A stretch of 63,821 bases of DNA from Phytoactinopolyspora alkaliphila (GCF_010550695.1 NZ_JAAGOB010000019.1:1-63821), one strand, 5' to 3'. Shown: positions 25,988 to 35,476, counted from the stretch's first letter. Made by a program: numbers and translations. The notes: generated by a model from the letters alone, not told the origin.

Positions 25988-27105
25988 GTGAGGCCGTGCC
26001 CGGCGCCGAGCACGTACCGACCGGCAACGGGCGGGCGGCGCTGACCGGCGGAGTACTCGTGGTCGGTGCCGGGCTTCTCGGTACGTCGGCCGGACTCGCT
26101 CTGCGGCGTGCCGGCGTCGACGTGCGGCTGCGGGACTCGAAGGCGGAGGTGCTGCGCGAGGCGATCGGGCGAGGCGCCGGCCGCGCGGAGGAACCCGGCG
26201 ACCCGCCCGCGGCGCTGGCCGTCGTGGCGGTCCCTCCGGAGACGGCGGGGGACGTCGTCGCCGACGTGCTGACCAGTGGTGCGGCCGAGTACGCCACGGA
26301 TGTTGCGAGCATCAAGGCCCTGCCCGCGGCCCGGGTACGCGAGCGGATGGGCTCGACCGGCCGCTACGTCGGCAGTCACCCCATGGCCGGACGTGAGATA
26401 TCCGGCCCGGGGGCCGCGCTGGCCGACCTGTTCGAGGGCCGGCCCTGGGTCATCTGCCCCGACGAGCATACCGACCAGCAGGCGGTGACGCGCGCGCTCG
26501 CGGTGGCGCGCATGGTCGGAGCCGCACCCGTGACGATGTCGATCACCGATCACGACGACGCCGTCGCCCTGGTCTCGCACACGCCGCATCTGGTGGCGGT
26601 GCTGATGGCGGCCCGGCTGGTGGATGCACCCGCGCATGAGATCCGCCTGGCCGGACCGGGAATCGCCGACGTCACCCGAGTGGCGGCGGGTGACCCGGCC
26701 CTGTGGACAGAGATCCTGTCAGCGAACGCGCCGGCGATCCGCGACGTGCTCCGGAACCTGCGGGCGGACCTGGACCGCACGCTGGCCGCCCTCGACGCCC
26801 CCGACACCGCGCAGGCGCAGCTGTACCAGTTGATGCGCTCGGGCGTGGACGGCCGGGCGCGGCTTCCGGGCAAGCACGGTGCGGCCCGTACCGACTTCGT
26901 GACGGTGTCGGTGATCGTCGATGACCGCCCGGGCCAGCTCGCCCGCCTGTTCGCCGACATCGGCGCGGCCGGAGCCAACGTCGAGGACGTCCGTATCGAC
27001 CACAGTCCCGGTCAGCCCGTGGGCATGGTCGAGATCGACGTGCGTCCGGGCACGGATCAGACGCTGCGTGCCGCACTGACCGAGTCTGGCTGGCGGGTGC
27101 CGTGA
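25984..27105 (+). CDS. Prephenate dehydrogenase TyrA with ACT domain
   Basis: 373 aa. It oxidises prephenate to 4-hydroxyphenylpyruvate using NAD(P). The dinucleotide motif is VVGAGLLGTSAGLALRRAG (about residues 24-42), the active-site His region is VGSHPMAGREISGPGAA, and a C-terminal ACT domain (about 296-370, VSVIVDDRPGQLARLFADIG) probably mediates feedback control by tyrosine. It follows aroH by a 4-nt overlap, so the two consecutive steps of tyrosine synthesis are co-expressed. Confidence 0.93.
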   Translation: MSEAVPGAEHVPTGNGRAALTGGVLVVGAGLLGTSAGLALRRAGVDVRLRDSKAEVLREAIGRGAGRAEEPGDPPAALAVVAVPPETAGDVVADVLTSGAAEYATDVASIKALPAARVRERMGSTGRYVGSHPMAGREISGPGAALADLFEGRPWVICPDEHTDQQAVTRALAVARMVGAAPVTMSITDHDDAVALVSHTPHLVAVLMAARLVDAPAHEIRLAGPGIADVTRVAAGDPALWTEILSANAPAIRDVLRNLRADLDRTLAALDAPDTAQAQLYQLMRSGVDGRARLPGKHGAARTDFVTVSVIVDDRPGQLARLFADIGAAGANVEDVRIDHSPGQPVGMVEIDVRPGTDQTLRAALTESGWRVP

Positions 27106-27161
27106 CTCCGCACTGAGGTTGCGAAGGTGTGGGCGAGCGTCACGGATCAGCGGAGAGGGAC

Positions 27162-27167
27162 TACCCT
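27162..27167 (+). promoter_or_regulatory. Leaderless-type -10 box of cmk
   Basis: TACCCT ends 7 nt before GTG 27175. It supports this start over the in-frame GTG at 27127, which lies upstream of the box and outside family similarity. Confidence 0.5.
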
Positions 27168-27174
27168 TCTCGAC

Positions 27175-27876
27175 GTGTCTTCCCATTCGAGCCACGCCGC
27201 CGGGGGCCTGGTGATCGCCATCGACGGACCCTCCGGTTCCGGCAAATCCACCGTTGCCCGTCGCGTCGCATCTGCGCTTCATCTGCGATATCTCGACACA
27301 GGGGCCATGTATCGGGCCGTGACCTGGTGGATGCTGGAGAACGGGGTCGATCTGAGGGACCGGGGCCGCGTCGCGTCCCTGGTGGGGGAGGTGCCGTTGA
27401 CCCTAGGCCTGGATCCGGCGGCACCGGAGATCCGCGTAGGCGAGGTGGACGTCGCCCGGGCCATCCGGGAAAGCCGGATTTCGGCCGCGGTCAGCGCTGT
27501 CGCGACCAACCTCGACGTCCGCGCGGACCTGGTGGCCCGCCAGCAGGCTGTGGCCGCTGAGGGCGGCGTGGTCGTCGAGGGCCGGGACATCACCACGGTG
27601 GTCGCGCCGGACGCTCCGGTGCGGGTCCTCCTGACGGCCAGCGAGGAGGCCCGCTTGGCCCGGCGCGCCCACGAGCTGCACGGCTCGGCGGCGGCCGCGG
27701 CTGTGGACGCCACCCGGGACGAGGTGGTCCGCCGTGATGCCGATGACTCGACCGTCGCGCGGTTCCTGGAGGCCGCGGACGGCGTGGACGTCGTGGATTC
27801 ATCCCACTTGTCGCTCGACGAGACGGTCGGCGCTGTACTGGAGCTGGTGGAGAAGCGCACCGGGGTCCGGGCGTGA
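27175..27876 (+). CDS. Cytidylate kinase
   Basis: 233 aa. It phosphorylates CMP and dCMP with ATP. Walker A is IDGPSGSGKSTVARRVA (about residues 15-31), followed by YLDTGAMYRAVTWWML and the NMP-binding motif VVEGRDITTVVAPDAPVRV, then the LID segment with RRDADDSTVARF. The same position before der is conserved in actinobacteria. The 3' end overlaps the acyltransferase gene by GTGA. Confidence 0.95.
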   Translation: MSSHSSHAAGGLVIAIDGPSGSGKSTVARRVASALHLRYLDTGAMYRAVTWWMLENGVDLRDRGRVASLVGEVPLTLGLDPAAPEIRVGEVDVARAIRESRISAAVSAVATNLDVRADLVARQQAVAAEGGVVVEGRDITTVVAPDAPVRVLLTASEEARLARRAHELHGSAAAAAVDATRDEVVRRDADDSTVARFLEAADGVDVVDSSHLSLDETVGAVLELVEKRTGVRA

Positions 27877-28571
27877 CCGAGACAGTCCCCGGTCCCGGCG
27901 GCGCCGCCGTCGGACGACGGCTCGCGCAGGTCGTGATGAAGCTCTGGTCGGTGCGGCGGCACGGCGTGGAGAACGTGCCCCGCGCCGGGCCGGTGATCCT
28001 GGCGCCGAACCACGCCGGCTTCATCGACGCGCCACTTCTCATGGGGACCTGCCCACGACCGGTGCACACGCTCGCCAAGAAAGAGCTGTTCAAGGGTCCG
28101 GTCGGCTGGGTGCTGCGCGGGGTCGGACAGATCCCGCTCGACCGCGAGGAGCCCGGCAGGGACCTTCTCGAGGCCGGCCTTGGTGTCCTGGAGGACAACC
28201 GGATCCTCGTGGTCTTTCCCGAGGGCACCCGTGGGGCAGGCGACTTCAGTGAGATGCGCACCGGCCTGGCCTGGTTCGCCCTGCGCTCCGGCGCGCCGGT
28301 GGTTCCAATCATATTTGGCGGGACGGGTGCCCGAGGCCGTACTCTGGCAGGGTTGCCCCGGCTGCGCCAACGGCTGGATGTGGTCTTCGGTGCGCCGGTG
28401 ACATTGCCTACCGGCGGGCCACGGACCCGATCCGCGCTCGAGGCGGCGACGGAGCAGCTACGTGAAGCCCTGGTCAGCAATCGGGCGGCGGCGTACTCGA
28501 TGCTCCATGACCCTGAGGCAGACCTGAGATCCTCCAGACGGCACGACGACGGCCCTGAGCCGTGCGCGTGA
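27873..28571 (+). CDS. 1-acyl-sn-glycerol-3-phosphate acyltransferase (PlsC-like)
   Basis: 232 aa membrane-associated acyltransferase. The NHX4D motif is in APNHAGFIDAP (around residues 46-56) and the second substrate motif is FPEGTRGAGDF (about 114-124), with GAPVVPIIFGG after it. It probably acylates lysophosphatidic acid or a related lysolipid. GTG 27873 overlaps the cmk stop. The cmk-plsC-der order is conserved in streptomycetes. The C-terminal about 25 residues are polar and probably disordered. Confidence 0.9.
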   Translation: MTETVPGPGGAAVGRRLAQVVMKLWSVRRHGVENVPRAGPVILAPNHAGFIDAPLLMGTCPRPVHTLAKKELFKGPVGWVLRGVGQIPLDREEPGRDLLEAGLGVLEDNRILVVFPEGTRGAGDFSEMRTGLAWFALRSGAPVVPIIFGGTGARGRTLAGLPRLRQRLDVVFGAPVTLPTGGPRTRSALEAATEQLREALVSNRAAAYSMLHDPEADLRSSRRHDDGPEPCA

Positions 28572-28604
28572 CGATGCTGGTGGACCGTGACGAGGAGAGA
28601 CGCT

Positions 28605-29966
28605 GTGACTGAGCCGGTCGAGACGGCCGAGGTGCCGGTCCCGCAGGGCCCCCTGCCCGTGGTAGCCGTGGTCGGCCGGCCCAACGTGGGCAAGTCCACG
28701 CTGGTGAACCGGATCCTCGGCCGCCGAGAGGCGGTCGTGGAGGACGTTCCGGGTGTCACCCGGGACCGGGTGGCTTACGAGGCGGTGTGGAACGGGCGCG
28801 CGTTCACGCTGCTCGACACCGGCGGCTGGGATCCCGAAGGCGAGGGAATGGCGGCCCGGATCACGGCTCAGGCGGAGGTCGCCGTCACAGCTGCCGATGT
28901 CGTGGTCTTCGTCGTCGACGCCACCGTCGGCGCCACCGACACCGACGAAGGCGTGGTCCGCGTACTCCGACGGTCTGGTAAGCCGGTGATCCTGGCTGCC
29001 AACAAGGTCGACGGCCCGTCTGCCGAAGCCGACGCCGCAGCCCTGTGGAACCTCGGACTTGGTGAGCCGCACGCGGTGTCCGCCTTGCACGGCCGCGGCA
29101 GCGGGGACCTCCTCGACGCCGTCCTGAATGCCGTGCCGGATGCTCCTGCCGAGTCGTTCGACGAGGTCGACGAGGTGCGGCGGGTGGCCCTCGTCGGCAA
29201 GCCCAACGTCGGCAAGTCGAGTCTGCTCAACAAGCTGGCCGGCGAGGACCGGGTCGTGGTGGACTCGGTCGCGGGAACCACCGTCGACCCGGTCGACGAG
29301 CTTCTGGTCCTCGGTGACCGGGAGTGGCGGTTCATCGACACCGCCGGCATCCGTCGCCGGGTGCGTGAGGCGTCGGGAGCCGAGTACTTCGCCTCGCTGC
29401 GGACCGCGGCGGCGCTCGAGCGCGCCGAGGTCGCCGTCGTGCTCATCGACGCGAGCGAGCCACTGGCGGAGCAGGACCTGCGGATCATCTCGATGGCCGA
29501 GGAGTCCGGCCGCGCGGTCGTGCTGGCCTACAACAAATGGGATCTCGTGGACGAGGAACGCCGCGAGTCTCTCGACCGCGAGATCGACCGGCAGCTGGTT
29601 CAGGTGCGCTGGGCTCCGCGGGTGAACGTCTCCGCGCTCACCGGCTGGCACGTCGATCGGCTCGTGCGGGCCATGGACACGGCGCTGGAGGGATGGTCCA
29701 CCAGGGTGTCCACAGGCAAGCTGAACTCTTTCCTGGGCGAGCTGGTGGCGGCGCATCCGCATCCGGTCCGCGGCGGGAAACAGCCCAAGATCCTCTTCGC
29801 TACCCAGGCCGACATCAAACCGCCTCGATTCGTGCTGTTCACCAGCGGTTTCCTGGAGTCGTCGTACCGCCGGTTCATTGAGCGCCGGCTTCGCGAGGAG
29901 TTCGGCTTCGCGGGCACCCCCATCGAGCTGTCGATGAAGATCCGGGAACGACGCTCGCGCCGCTGA
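28605..29966 (+). CDS. Ribosome biogenesis GTPase Der (EngA)
   Basis: 453 aa. Two GTPase domains in tandem: first with [20 protein letters not shown] (about residues 20-39), DTGGWD and NKVD; second with [20 protein letters not shown] (about 195-214), DTAGIRRR and NKWD; then a KH-like C-terminal domain (about 360-453). It acts in 50S assembly. GTG 28605 has GAGGAGAG at 28592-28599; GTG 28587 is also in frame but upstream of this site. This gene ends the first conserved block. Confidence 0.96.
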   Translation: MTEPVETAEVPVPQGPLPVVAVVGRPNVGKSTLVNRILGRREAVVEDVPGVTRDRVAYEAVWNGRAFTLLDTGGWDPEGEGMAARITAQAEVAVTAADVVVFVVDATVGATDTDEGVVRVLRRSGKPVILAANKVDGPSAEADAAALWNLGLGEPHAVSALHGRGSGDLLDAVLNAVPDAPAESFDEVDEVRRVALVGKPNVGKSSLLNKLAGEDRVVVDSVAGTTVDPVDELLVLGDREWRFIDTAGIRRRVREASGAEYFASLRTAAALERAEVAVVLIDASEPLAEQDLRIISMAEESGRAVVLAYNKWDLVDEERRESLDREIDRQLVQVRWAPRVNVSALTGWHVDRLVRAMDTALEGWSTRVSTGKLNSFLGELVAAHPHPVRGGKQPKILFATQADIKPPRFVLFTSGFLESSYRRFIERRLREEFGFAGTPIELSMKIRERRSRR

Positions 29967-30240
29967 GTTCTCTGTGCCCGAGGAAGGCGTCGTCGTTCTA
30001 GCCCACCACGATCACGGGCAGGCCGGGGCGCCGGACGAAGTCTAGGTCGTCCGCGGATATCAGCGCACCGCCGTCAGGTCACCCAGCCTGCGCACCTTCA
30101 CGGCGTCGAACCCGTAGCCACTCTGTGAGCCGGGCACAGGCGTCGGCCATGCCGCGCCTCGGACGTGATCATCATGTGACCTCACCGGGCCGGCAATCCA
30201 GGCTCGGCCCCTGCGACCGCGCAAAACCGTGGGTGGCACT
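29967..30240. other. Gap after der with possible coding remnant
   Basis: No intact gene. On the - strand short broken stretches are readable, for example a segment ending SADDLDFVRRPGLPVIVVG then TAG (complement of 30001-30003), preceded in other frames by MADACARLTEWLRVRRREG. These look like frameshifted fragments of one decayed small gene, but I do not recognise the family. This gap is where conserved synteny stops. Confidence 0.3.
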
Positions 30241-30290
30241 TTGTCGCCTGGGTTGATTGGTGCTATGGTTCATTAGTCAAGTAATGAACC
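30241..30290 (+). promoter_or_regulatory. Promoter and GntR operator
   Basis: A good promoter, TTGTCG (30241-30246), 17-bp spacer and TATGGT (30264-30269), is overlapped by a 24-bp palindrome: GGTTCATTA (30267-30275), 6-bp spacer, TAATGAACC (30282-30290), perfect arms. The palindrome covers the -10 edge and transcription start, the expected site for repression by the GntR-family product of this operon. Confidence 0.8.
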
Positions 30291-30322
30291 TATGGACCGC
30301 GACAGGGAGCTGGAGGTGCCGG

Positions 30323-30784
30323 ATGTTCGACGACCGGAGCCCCATCTATCACCAGATCGCGGAAGCCATCAAGAACGACATCCTCAGCGGACAGCTAGGA
30401 GCGGACGACCAGGTCATGTCCACCAACCAGTACGCGGCCTTCTATCGGATCAACCCGGCGACAGCGGCCAAGGGCTTTGCCCAGCTGGTCGACGAAGGGG
30501 TGATCTACAAGCGGCGTGGCATCGGCATGTTCGTCAGTCCCGATGCCCGGGAGCGGTTGCTGAAAGAGCGTCGGGAGCGGTTCTTCGCCGAGGTGGTCGA
30601 TCCCATCGTCGACGAGGCGCGAGTGATCGGCGTGCCGCTGACGGAGATCGTCGCTCGCATCCAGGCCTATGCCGGAGACGCGAACGGCGGCCGCAGGACA
30701 GGTGGCGACGAGCAGGCCGGCGATGACCCCGTGATGCGGCCTGACCGAGGCGAGGAGGCGGGACGGCATGACACTCGGCATTGA
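30323..30784 (+). CDS. GntR/YtrA-family transcriptional regulator
   Basis: 153 aa. The N-terminal winged helix (DRSPIYHQIAEAIKNDILSG, then NPATAAKGFAQLVDEGVIYK) is the YtrA-type GntR domain, followed by one long helix used for dimerisation (about residues 72-115) and a polar tail. YtrA regulators control adjacent ABC transporters. ATG 30323 has GGAGG (30312-30316). The 3' end overlaps the ABC ATPase gene by 17 nt, so regulator and transporter are one operon under the palindromic operator upstream. Confidence 0.92.
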   Translation: MFDDRSPIYHQIAEAIKNDILSGQLGADDQVMSTNQYAAFYRINPATAAKGFAQLVDEGVIYKRRGIGMFVSPDARERLLKERRERFFAEVVDPIVDEARVIGVPLTEIVARIQAYAGDANGGRRTGGDEQAGDDPVMRPDRGEEAGRHDTRH

Positions 30785-31649
30785 CGTGCGAAACCTCACT
30801 GTGAGGTTCGGCGATGTCGTCGCGGTCGACGACGTGTCCTTCACGCTCAGCGGCGGCAAGATCTACGGGCTGCTCGGCCGCAACGGGTCGGGCAAGACCA
30901 CGTTGCTGTCGCTGCTGGCCGCGTTCGCTCCGGTCCGGCAGGGGAAGGTTCTCGTGGGTGGCGCGGAGCCGTTCGAGAACAGTGCTGTGACCGAGAAAGT
31001 CTGTCTGATCAGGGAACGCAGTATCGCTCCGGATGGCACGACCGTCAAAGACATCCTGAACGACGCGCGGGTCTTCCGGCCTGCGTGGGACGAGAAGTAT
31101 GCGGACCGGCTGCTCGACATGTTCCAGCTGCCCCGCAAGAAGACAGTGTCGAGGCTTTCGCGTGGACAGCAGTCCGCGTTGGGCATCACGGTGGGGCTGG
31201 CGTCCAGAGCGTCGGTGACGATTTTCGATGAGTCGTATCTAGGTTTGGATGCGCCCACGCGCTACGACTTCTACGACGAGCTCCTCCGTGACTACATGGA
31301 GCAGCCACGCACCATCATCATGTCCAGCCACTTGATCGAAGAGGTGGGACGGCTCTTCGAGGAGGTCCTGATCCTCGACCGGGGCCGGCTCGTCTCCCAT
31401 GAGGAGACCGACACCCTCCTCACAGCCGGCGCGGCGGTGACGGGCCCAGCACACCTGGTGGACGAAGTAACGCAGGGGCTGACCGTCCTGAGTCAGCAGC
31501 AACTGGGCGGGACTAAGTCCACGGCCGTCTACGGGAAGATCTCCGAGGACGCTCAGGCGCGCGCTCGCTCGGCCGGCCTCGAGATCGGATCACTGGGCCT
31601 TCAGGATCTGTTCGTTCACCTGACGAGGGAGAGGGAGGAGCCCACATGA
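30768..31649 (+). CDS. ABC transporter ATP-binding protein (YtrB-like)
   Basis: 293 aa. Walker A LLGRNGSGKTTLLSLLAAFA (about residues 34-53), signature LSRGQQSALGIT and Walker B VTIFDESYLGLDAP, where the usual DEP is DES; then the switch His in MSSHLIEEVGRLF. A C-terminal accessory stretch of about 80 residues follows. It powers the permease encoded next, overlapping ATGA. YtrA-linked ABC systems often respond to cell-wall-active compounds; the substrate here is unknown. Confidence 0.9.
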   Translation: MTLGIDVRNLTVRFGDVVAVDDVSFTLSGGKIYGLLGRNGSGKTTLLSLLAAFAPVRQGKVLVGGAEPFENSAVTEKVCLIRERSIAPDGTTVKDILNDARVFRPAWDEKYADRLLDMFQLPRKKTVSRLSRGQQSALGITVGLASRASVTIFDESYLGLDAPTRYDFYDELLRDYMEQPRTIIMSSHLIEEVGRLFEEVLILDRGRLVSHEETDTLLTAGAAVTGPAHLVDEVTQGLTVLSQQQLGGTKSTAVYGKISEDAQARARSAGLEIGSLGLQDLFVHLTREREEPT

Positions 31650-32401
31650 CCGCGCTGGTCGACACGCCAGGCCGGACCTGGCGTCGGGGGTTGCTGTGCG
31701 GCCGCCAGCTGACCGTCATGATGGCCTACGTCGGCGGCTTGTGGTTCCTGCCAATCGTCGTGGTGGTCTTCGTCGGAATAGGAGCTTTACAGGTCGCGAC
31801 CGGCGGTTGGGGTGATCTGTCGTGGAGCAGTGTGTGGGAGCACAGCCTGCAACCGATGCGGTACTTCCCGCTGGCTATGGCGATCATCGTGGGGGCGGGC
31901 ATGTTGCCCAACTACGTGTCCCACGGCATGACGCGCAGGGAGTTCTCGATCGGTGTGGGCATCATGATCGCCGTCGTGTCGGTGGCATTCGCTGTGGTCG
32001 GGGCTATCGGCCTGGGAGTGGAAGACGTGATCTACGGGTGGTTCGGGGAGTCGCCCGAATACACCGTGCCGCACCTGTACGCCGACCCCGGTGACGTCCC
32101 CCTTGTCCTCGCCCAATACGCGCTGTTGACCTCTGCGCACATGGCCACAGGTTGGTTGATCGGCGCCACGTACTACCGCTTCGGCGGATATCTCGGGACA
32201 GCGATGCTGCTCGTCACGCTTCTGCCCGCCATCGCCGTGGAGTTTGTGCTCTCGGTCTCGTATTTCGGCCAGGTCGCACAGGACGGTTTCGGCTGGGACC
32301 GCCCACCCCTGGCGGTCGTCATCCCGGCGTGCCTCGCCATCACTGCGGCGACGTGCTACGGCACGTACCGGTTCGTCCGACGCCTCGCTATCAAGCCCTA
32401 G
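31646..32401 (+). CDS. ABC transporter membrane protein
   Basis: 251 aa with about six hydrophobic segments (for example FLPIVVVVFVGIGALQVA and IGVGIMIAVVSVAFAVVGAI). It is the transmembrane partner of the preceding ATPase, with which it overlaps by ATGA. The motif GMLPNYVSHGMTRREF resembles permeases of the YtrC/ABC-2 type that carry an (N/S)G.(S/T)RR loop. No substrate can be read. Confidence 0.8.
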   Translation: MTALVDTPGRTWRRGLLCGRQLTVMMAYVGGLWFLPIVVVVFVGIGALQVATGGWGDLSWSSVWEHSLQPMRYFPLAMAIIVGAGMLPNYVSHGMTRREFSIGVGIMIAVVSVAFAVVGAIGLGVEDVIYGWFGESPEYTVPHLYADPGDVPLVLAQYALLTSAHMATGWLIGATYYRFGGYLGTAMLLVTLLPAIAVEFVLSVSYFGQVAQDGFGWDRPPLAVVIPACLAITAATCYGTYRFVRRLAIKP

Positions 32402-32476
32402 ACCTGCAATTTCGTGTTGACCGCTCGGCAGGCGGCGAAGCCCTGCCCACATTCAAGGACACGGAGGAAGGAACCC

Positions 32477-33406
32477 ATGCCCATCATCGAGGTGGAGAAA
32501 CTCCACAAGCGATACGGCGAGACCATCGCCGTCGACGACGTGTCGTTCAGCGTCGAGCCAGGCGAGATCTTCGGCATTCTCGGTCCCAACGGAGCGGGGA
32601 AGACCACCACGGTCGAGTGCATCGAAGGGCTGCGGCGACCGGATTCCGGGGAGGTGCGCGTGTTGGGCCTGCAGCCGGGCCGGGATCGGGCCGAGCTGGC
32701 CCAGCGGGTCGGAGTCCAGCTGCAGGAGAGCGCGTTGCAGGAGAAGCTCAAAGTGCGTGAGGCGTTGGACCTGTACGCCTCGTTCTACCGCCAGCCCGCG
32801 GACGGCGACGAGCTGCTGCAGATGCTCGGCCTACAGGACAAGCGGGAGACCTACTACCGCAAGCTGTCCGGAGGGCAGAAGCAGCGCCTGTCGATCGCCA
32901 TGGCATTGATCGGCAACCCCGAAGTGGCGATCCTCGACGAGCTCACCACAGGCCTGGATCCGCAGGCTCGCCGGGACACGTGGGAGCTCATCGAGCGCGT
33001 GCGCGACCGTGGAGTGACCATTCTTCTCGTCACTCATTTCATGGACGAGGCGGAACGGTTGTGCGATCGATTGGCGCTGATCGAGTCCGGCACGGTGGTC
33101 GCCACGGACACCCCCGCGGGCTTGATCCAGCGCGTCGACCGCGGTCAGCGGGTCCGCTTTCGTCCGTCGGCGCCGGTCGACGATGCCCTGCTCACCGCTA
33201 TCCCTGACGTCACCGGTGTCTCCAGGCACGGCGACGAGGTAGTGGTCACCGGATCAGGAAACATCGTCGCCCTCATGGTGACCGCACTGGCAGGTGAGCA
33301 GATCGTCCCGCTGGACGTCCGCGTCGAGCAGGCCAACCTTGAGGACGCGTTCGTCGCGTTGACGGGCCAGAAGCTTATTCACGACGACCACGAGAGCACG
33401 AGGTGA
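32477..33406 (+). CDS. ABC exporter ATP-binding protein
   Basis: 309 aa. Walker A GILGPNGAGKTTTVECIEGL (about residues 34-53), signature LSGGQKQRLSIAMALIGNPE, Walker B VAILDELTTGLDP and switch His in LVTHFMDEAERL, then a C-terminal domain as in DrrA-type exporters. DELT in place of DEPT is common in actinobacterial members. ATG 32477 follows GGAGGAAGG (32463-32471). It starts 75 nt after the first transporter and overlaps its own permease gene by GTGA. Confidence 0.92.
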   Translation: MPIIEVEKLHKRYGETIAVDDVSFSVEPGEIFGILGPNGAGKTTTVECIEGLRRPDSGEVRVLGLQPGRDRAELAQRVGVQLQESALQEKLKVREALDLYASFYRQPADGDELLQMLGLQDKRETYYRKLSGGQKQRLSIAMALIGNPEVAILDELTTGLDPQARRDTWELIERVRDRGVTILLVTHFMDEAERLCDRLALIESGTVVATDTPAGLIQRVDRGQRVRFRPSAPVDDALLTAIPDVTGVSRHGDEVVVTGSGNIVALMVTALAGEQIVPLDVRVEQANLEDAFVALTGQKLIHDDHESTR

Positions 33407-34215
33407 ATCCCATGTCCACCACAGCATCCGGACCGCACTTTCCCGCGAGCGCTCCGGCAGCGTGGCGCCGGCGGGCTGTCGTCAAGATCACGATGGCTGA
33501 GGCGAAGATCATGCTGCGTGACGTCGCAGCCGTCTTCTTCGCGTTCGTCTTCCCGGCCTTGCTGCTCATCGCCCTGGGCGCAGGCATGCCGGGATTCCAG
33601 GACGAGGCCGAGGAACTCGGCGGCTTGCGTCCGGTCGACGTCTACGGACCCGTGGTGATCGGTCTGGCGATCGCCACCACCGCCTTCACGGTGCTCCCCG
33701 CCTACCTGGCGCTCTATCGGGAAACAGGCGTGCTGCGGCGGCTGGCTGTCACCCCGGCCTCGCCCGCCATGCTGCTCGCCGGCCAGCTCGTCGTCAATGT
33801 GCTACTCGCGACGATCGGCTCCATCATCGCCCTGCTGGCGGCGGTCGTCCTGTTCGACGTGGAGCTGCCGGGGAATCCGGCAGGCCTGGCGCTGGCGTTC
33901 GTCCTCAGCACCGTGGCCAGCTTCAGCCTCGGCCTGGTCATCGCGGCGGTCGCGAAGAACGGCCGGGTTGCCTCCGGGATCGGCATGGTCGTCTACTTCC
34001 CGATGCTCTTCTTCGCCGGGGTGTGGACTCCCGGCGACACGATGCCGGACGGCGCTCGAGCGGTCGCCGACTTCACACCGCTCGGTGCCGCCACCGAGGC
34101 GATGGCCGACGCGTGGGTCCACGGTGACTGGCCGAGCACACTGCATCTGCTGGTTCTGGCCGGCTGGGCCGTCGTCGGTGGATTCGCCGCGGCCAGACTG
34201 TTCCGCTGGGAGTGA
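33403..34215 (+). CDS. ABC-2 type permease
   Basis: 270 aa with about six hydrophobic segments in the ABC-2 layout: a first segment AVFFAFVFPALLLIALGAG, then a periplasmic loop, then five segments ending with VLAGWAVVGGFAAARLF. It is the partner of the ATPase upstream (overlap GTGA). The motif YLALYRETGVLRRLAVTPAS is typical of DrrB-like exporters. An alternative start is ATG 33412. The exported compound is unknown. Confidence 0.9.
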   Translation: MNPMSTTASGPHFPASAPAAWRRRAVVKITMAEAKIMLRDVAAVFFAFVFPALLLIALGAGMPGFQDEAEELGGLRPVDVYGPVVIGLAIATTAFTVLPAYLALYRETGVLRRLAVTPASPAMLLAGQLVVNVLLATIGSIIALLAAVVLFDVELPGNPAGLALAFVLSTVASFSLGLVIAAVAKNGRVASGIGMVVYFPMLFFAGVWTPGDTMPDGARAVADFTPLGAATEAMADAWVHGDWPSTLHLLVLAGWAVVGGFAAARLFRWE

Positions 34216-34296
34216 CGGCCGGGCCCGGCACGTCGCGATGGCGCTGCACGCTGGTGTAGAGTTCTGCATGGTCCGGCGAGCACTATGCCGGCTGTT

Positions 34297-34370
<74 letters not shown>

Positions 34371-34377
34371 CGTATGG

Positions 34378-34411
34378 AATCGCCCCGCTGACGCACGTCG
34401 GCGGGGCGATT
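34378..34411 (+). terminator. tRNA-Pro terminator
   Basis: Stem AATCGCCCCGC (34378-34388) and GCGGGGCGATT (34401-34411), extendable by TGAC/GTCG. It is followed by a short T-containing stretch. Confidence 0.8.
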
Positions 34412-34442
34412 CGTGTTGGCGCTAGCCCACCGGGACGCGCGT

Positions 34443-35402
34443 TCACGAGGTGGCGCGGAAGGAGCGCCGGTAGCCCGCAGGGGAGACGCCGACGAACCGC
34501 TTGAACTGGCGTCGCAGGGTGGTGGCGGTTCCCATGCCAGTGGCCAGGGCTACCGCGTCGACGCTCTGGTCGGTGGTCTCCAGCAGCTGCTGGGCGCGGC
34601 GGACGCGCTCAGCCAGCAGCCACTGGAGCGGCGGCTGCCCCGTCACCGAACGGAACTGCCGTGCGAGGTTTCGTGGGCTGGTGTTCGCCTGACGCGCGAG
34701 GTCGGTCACGGTGATCGGCTGGTCCAGCCGCCCCTGCGCCCAAGCCAGGAGGTGGGCGAGCTTGTGGTCGCCGGTGGCCTGTATCGGTGTGGCGACGAAC
34801 TGGGCCTGTCCGCCCGCTCGGTGCGGGGCCATGACCAGGCGGCGAGCGACAGAGTTGGCAATGGCCGTGCCGTGGTCGAGCTGGAGCAGATGGAGGCAGA
34901 GGTCCACCGCGGCGGCCTTCCCGGCGGAGGTGAGGACGCTGCCGTTGTCGGTGTAGAGCACGTCAACGTCGACGATCGCCAGGGGATGGCGGGCGCTCAG
35001 CTCGGCCGCGTGGGCCCAATGGGTGGCTGCCCGGCGGCCATCCAGGAGGCCAGCCGCGCCGAGCACGAAGGCACCCGTGCAGAGGGACACGACCCGGGCT
35101 CCGGCTTCGTGCGCTTCGCGGACGGCGTCGACCAGCATTGCCGGCGGTGGATGGTCGACGCTGGCGCTGGCGGGCACGATCACCGTGTCGGCCGCTGTTA
35201 GGTAGTCGAGCCCATGGTCGGGCTCCACTGTGAACGGACCGACCTGCATCGGGCCCGGTCCGCAGATCTTCACGTCGTACCAGCCTTCAGAGACCTCCAA
35301 CGGGGGGTTCCCGAAGATCTCGTAGGCCACCGCGAGCTCGAAATGCAGCATGGGGCCGGCAGCGGCGACAGCCACGGAGTGCATGTCCGAAATTGTACGC
35401 AT
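34443..35402 (-). CDS. AraC/GlxA-type regulator with DJ-1/PfpI domain
   Basis: 319 aa. The N-terminal class I glutaminase-like (DJ-1/PfpI) domain (about residues 10-180) includes VSLCTGAFVLGAAGLLDG, and the C-terminal AraC-type pair of helix-turn-helices (about 215-315) includes VTDLARQANTSPRNLARQFR and VGVSPAGYRRSF. Such GlxA-like regulators usually activate a divergent enzyme operon. Here the divergent neighbour, 74 bp away, is the frameshifted saccharopine dehydrogenase-like gene. The start could also be the ATG at 35384. Confidence 0.92.
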   Translation of the reverse strand: MRTISDMHSVAVAAAGPMLHFELAVAYEIFGNPPLEVSEGWYDVKICGPGPMQVGPFTVEPDHGLDYLTAADTVIVPASASVDHPPPAMLVDAVREAHEAGARVVSLCTGAFVLGAAGLLDGRRAATHWAHAAELSARHPLAIVDVDVLYTDNGSVLTSAGKAAAVDLCLHLLQLDHGTAIANSVARRLVMAPHRAGGQAQFVATPIQATGDHKLAHLLAWAQGRLDQPITVTDLARQANTSPRNLARQFRSVTGQPPLQWLLAERVRRAQQLLETTDQSVDAVALATGMGTATTLRRQFKRFVGVSPAGYRRSFRATS

Positions 35403-35476
35403 GTTGTCGTTTTAGACCCTTCCTATGCAGTGGACGCACGAAGACACTGAACTCACGAGGACTTGATAGGGGAATC

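Noticed and set aside
32477-33406. Walker B DELTTGLDP in place of DEPTTGLDP as an unusual catalytic change
   Set aside because: The catalytic Glu is kept, and DELTTGLDP is a frequent variant in actinobacterial exporters.
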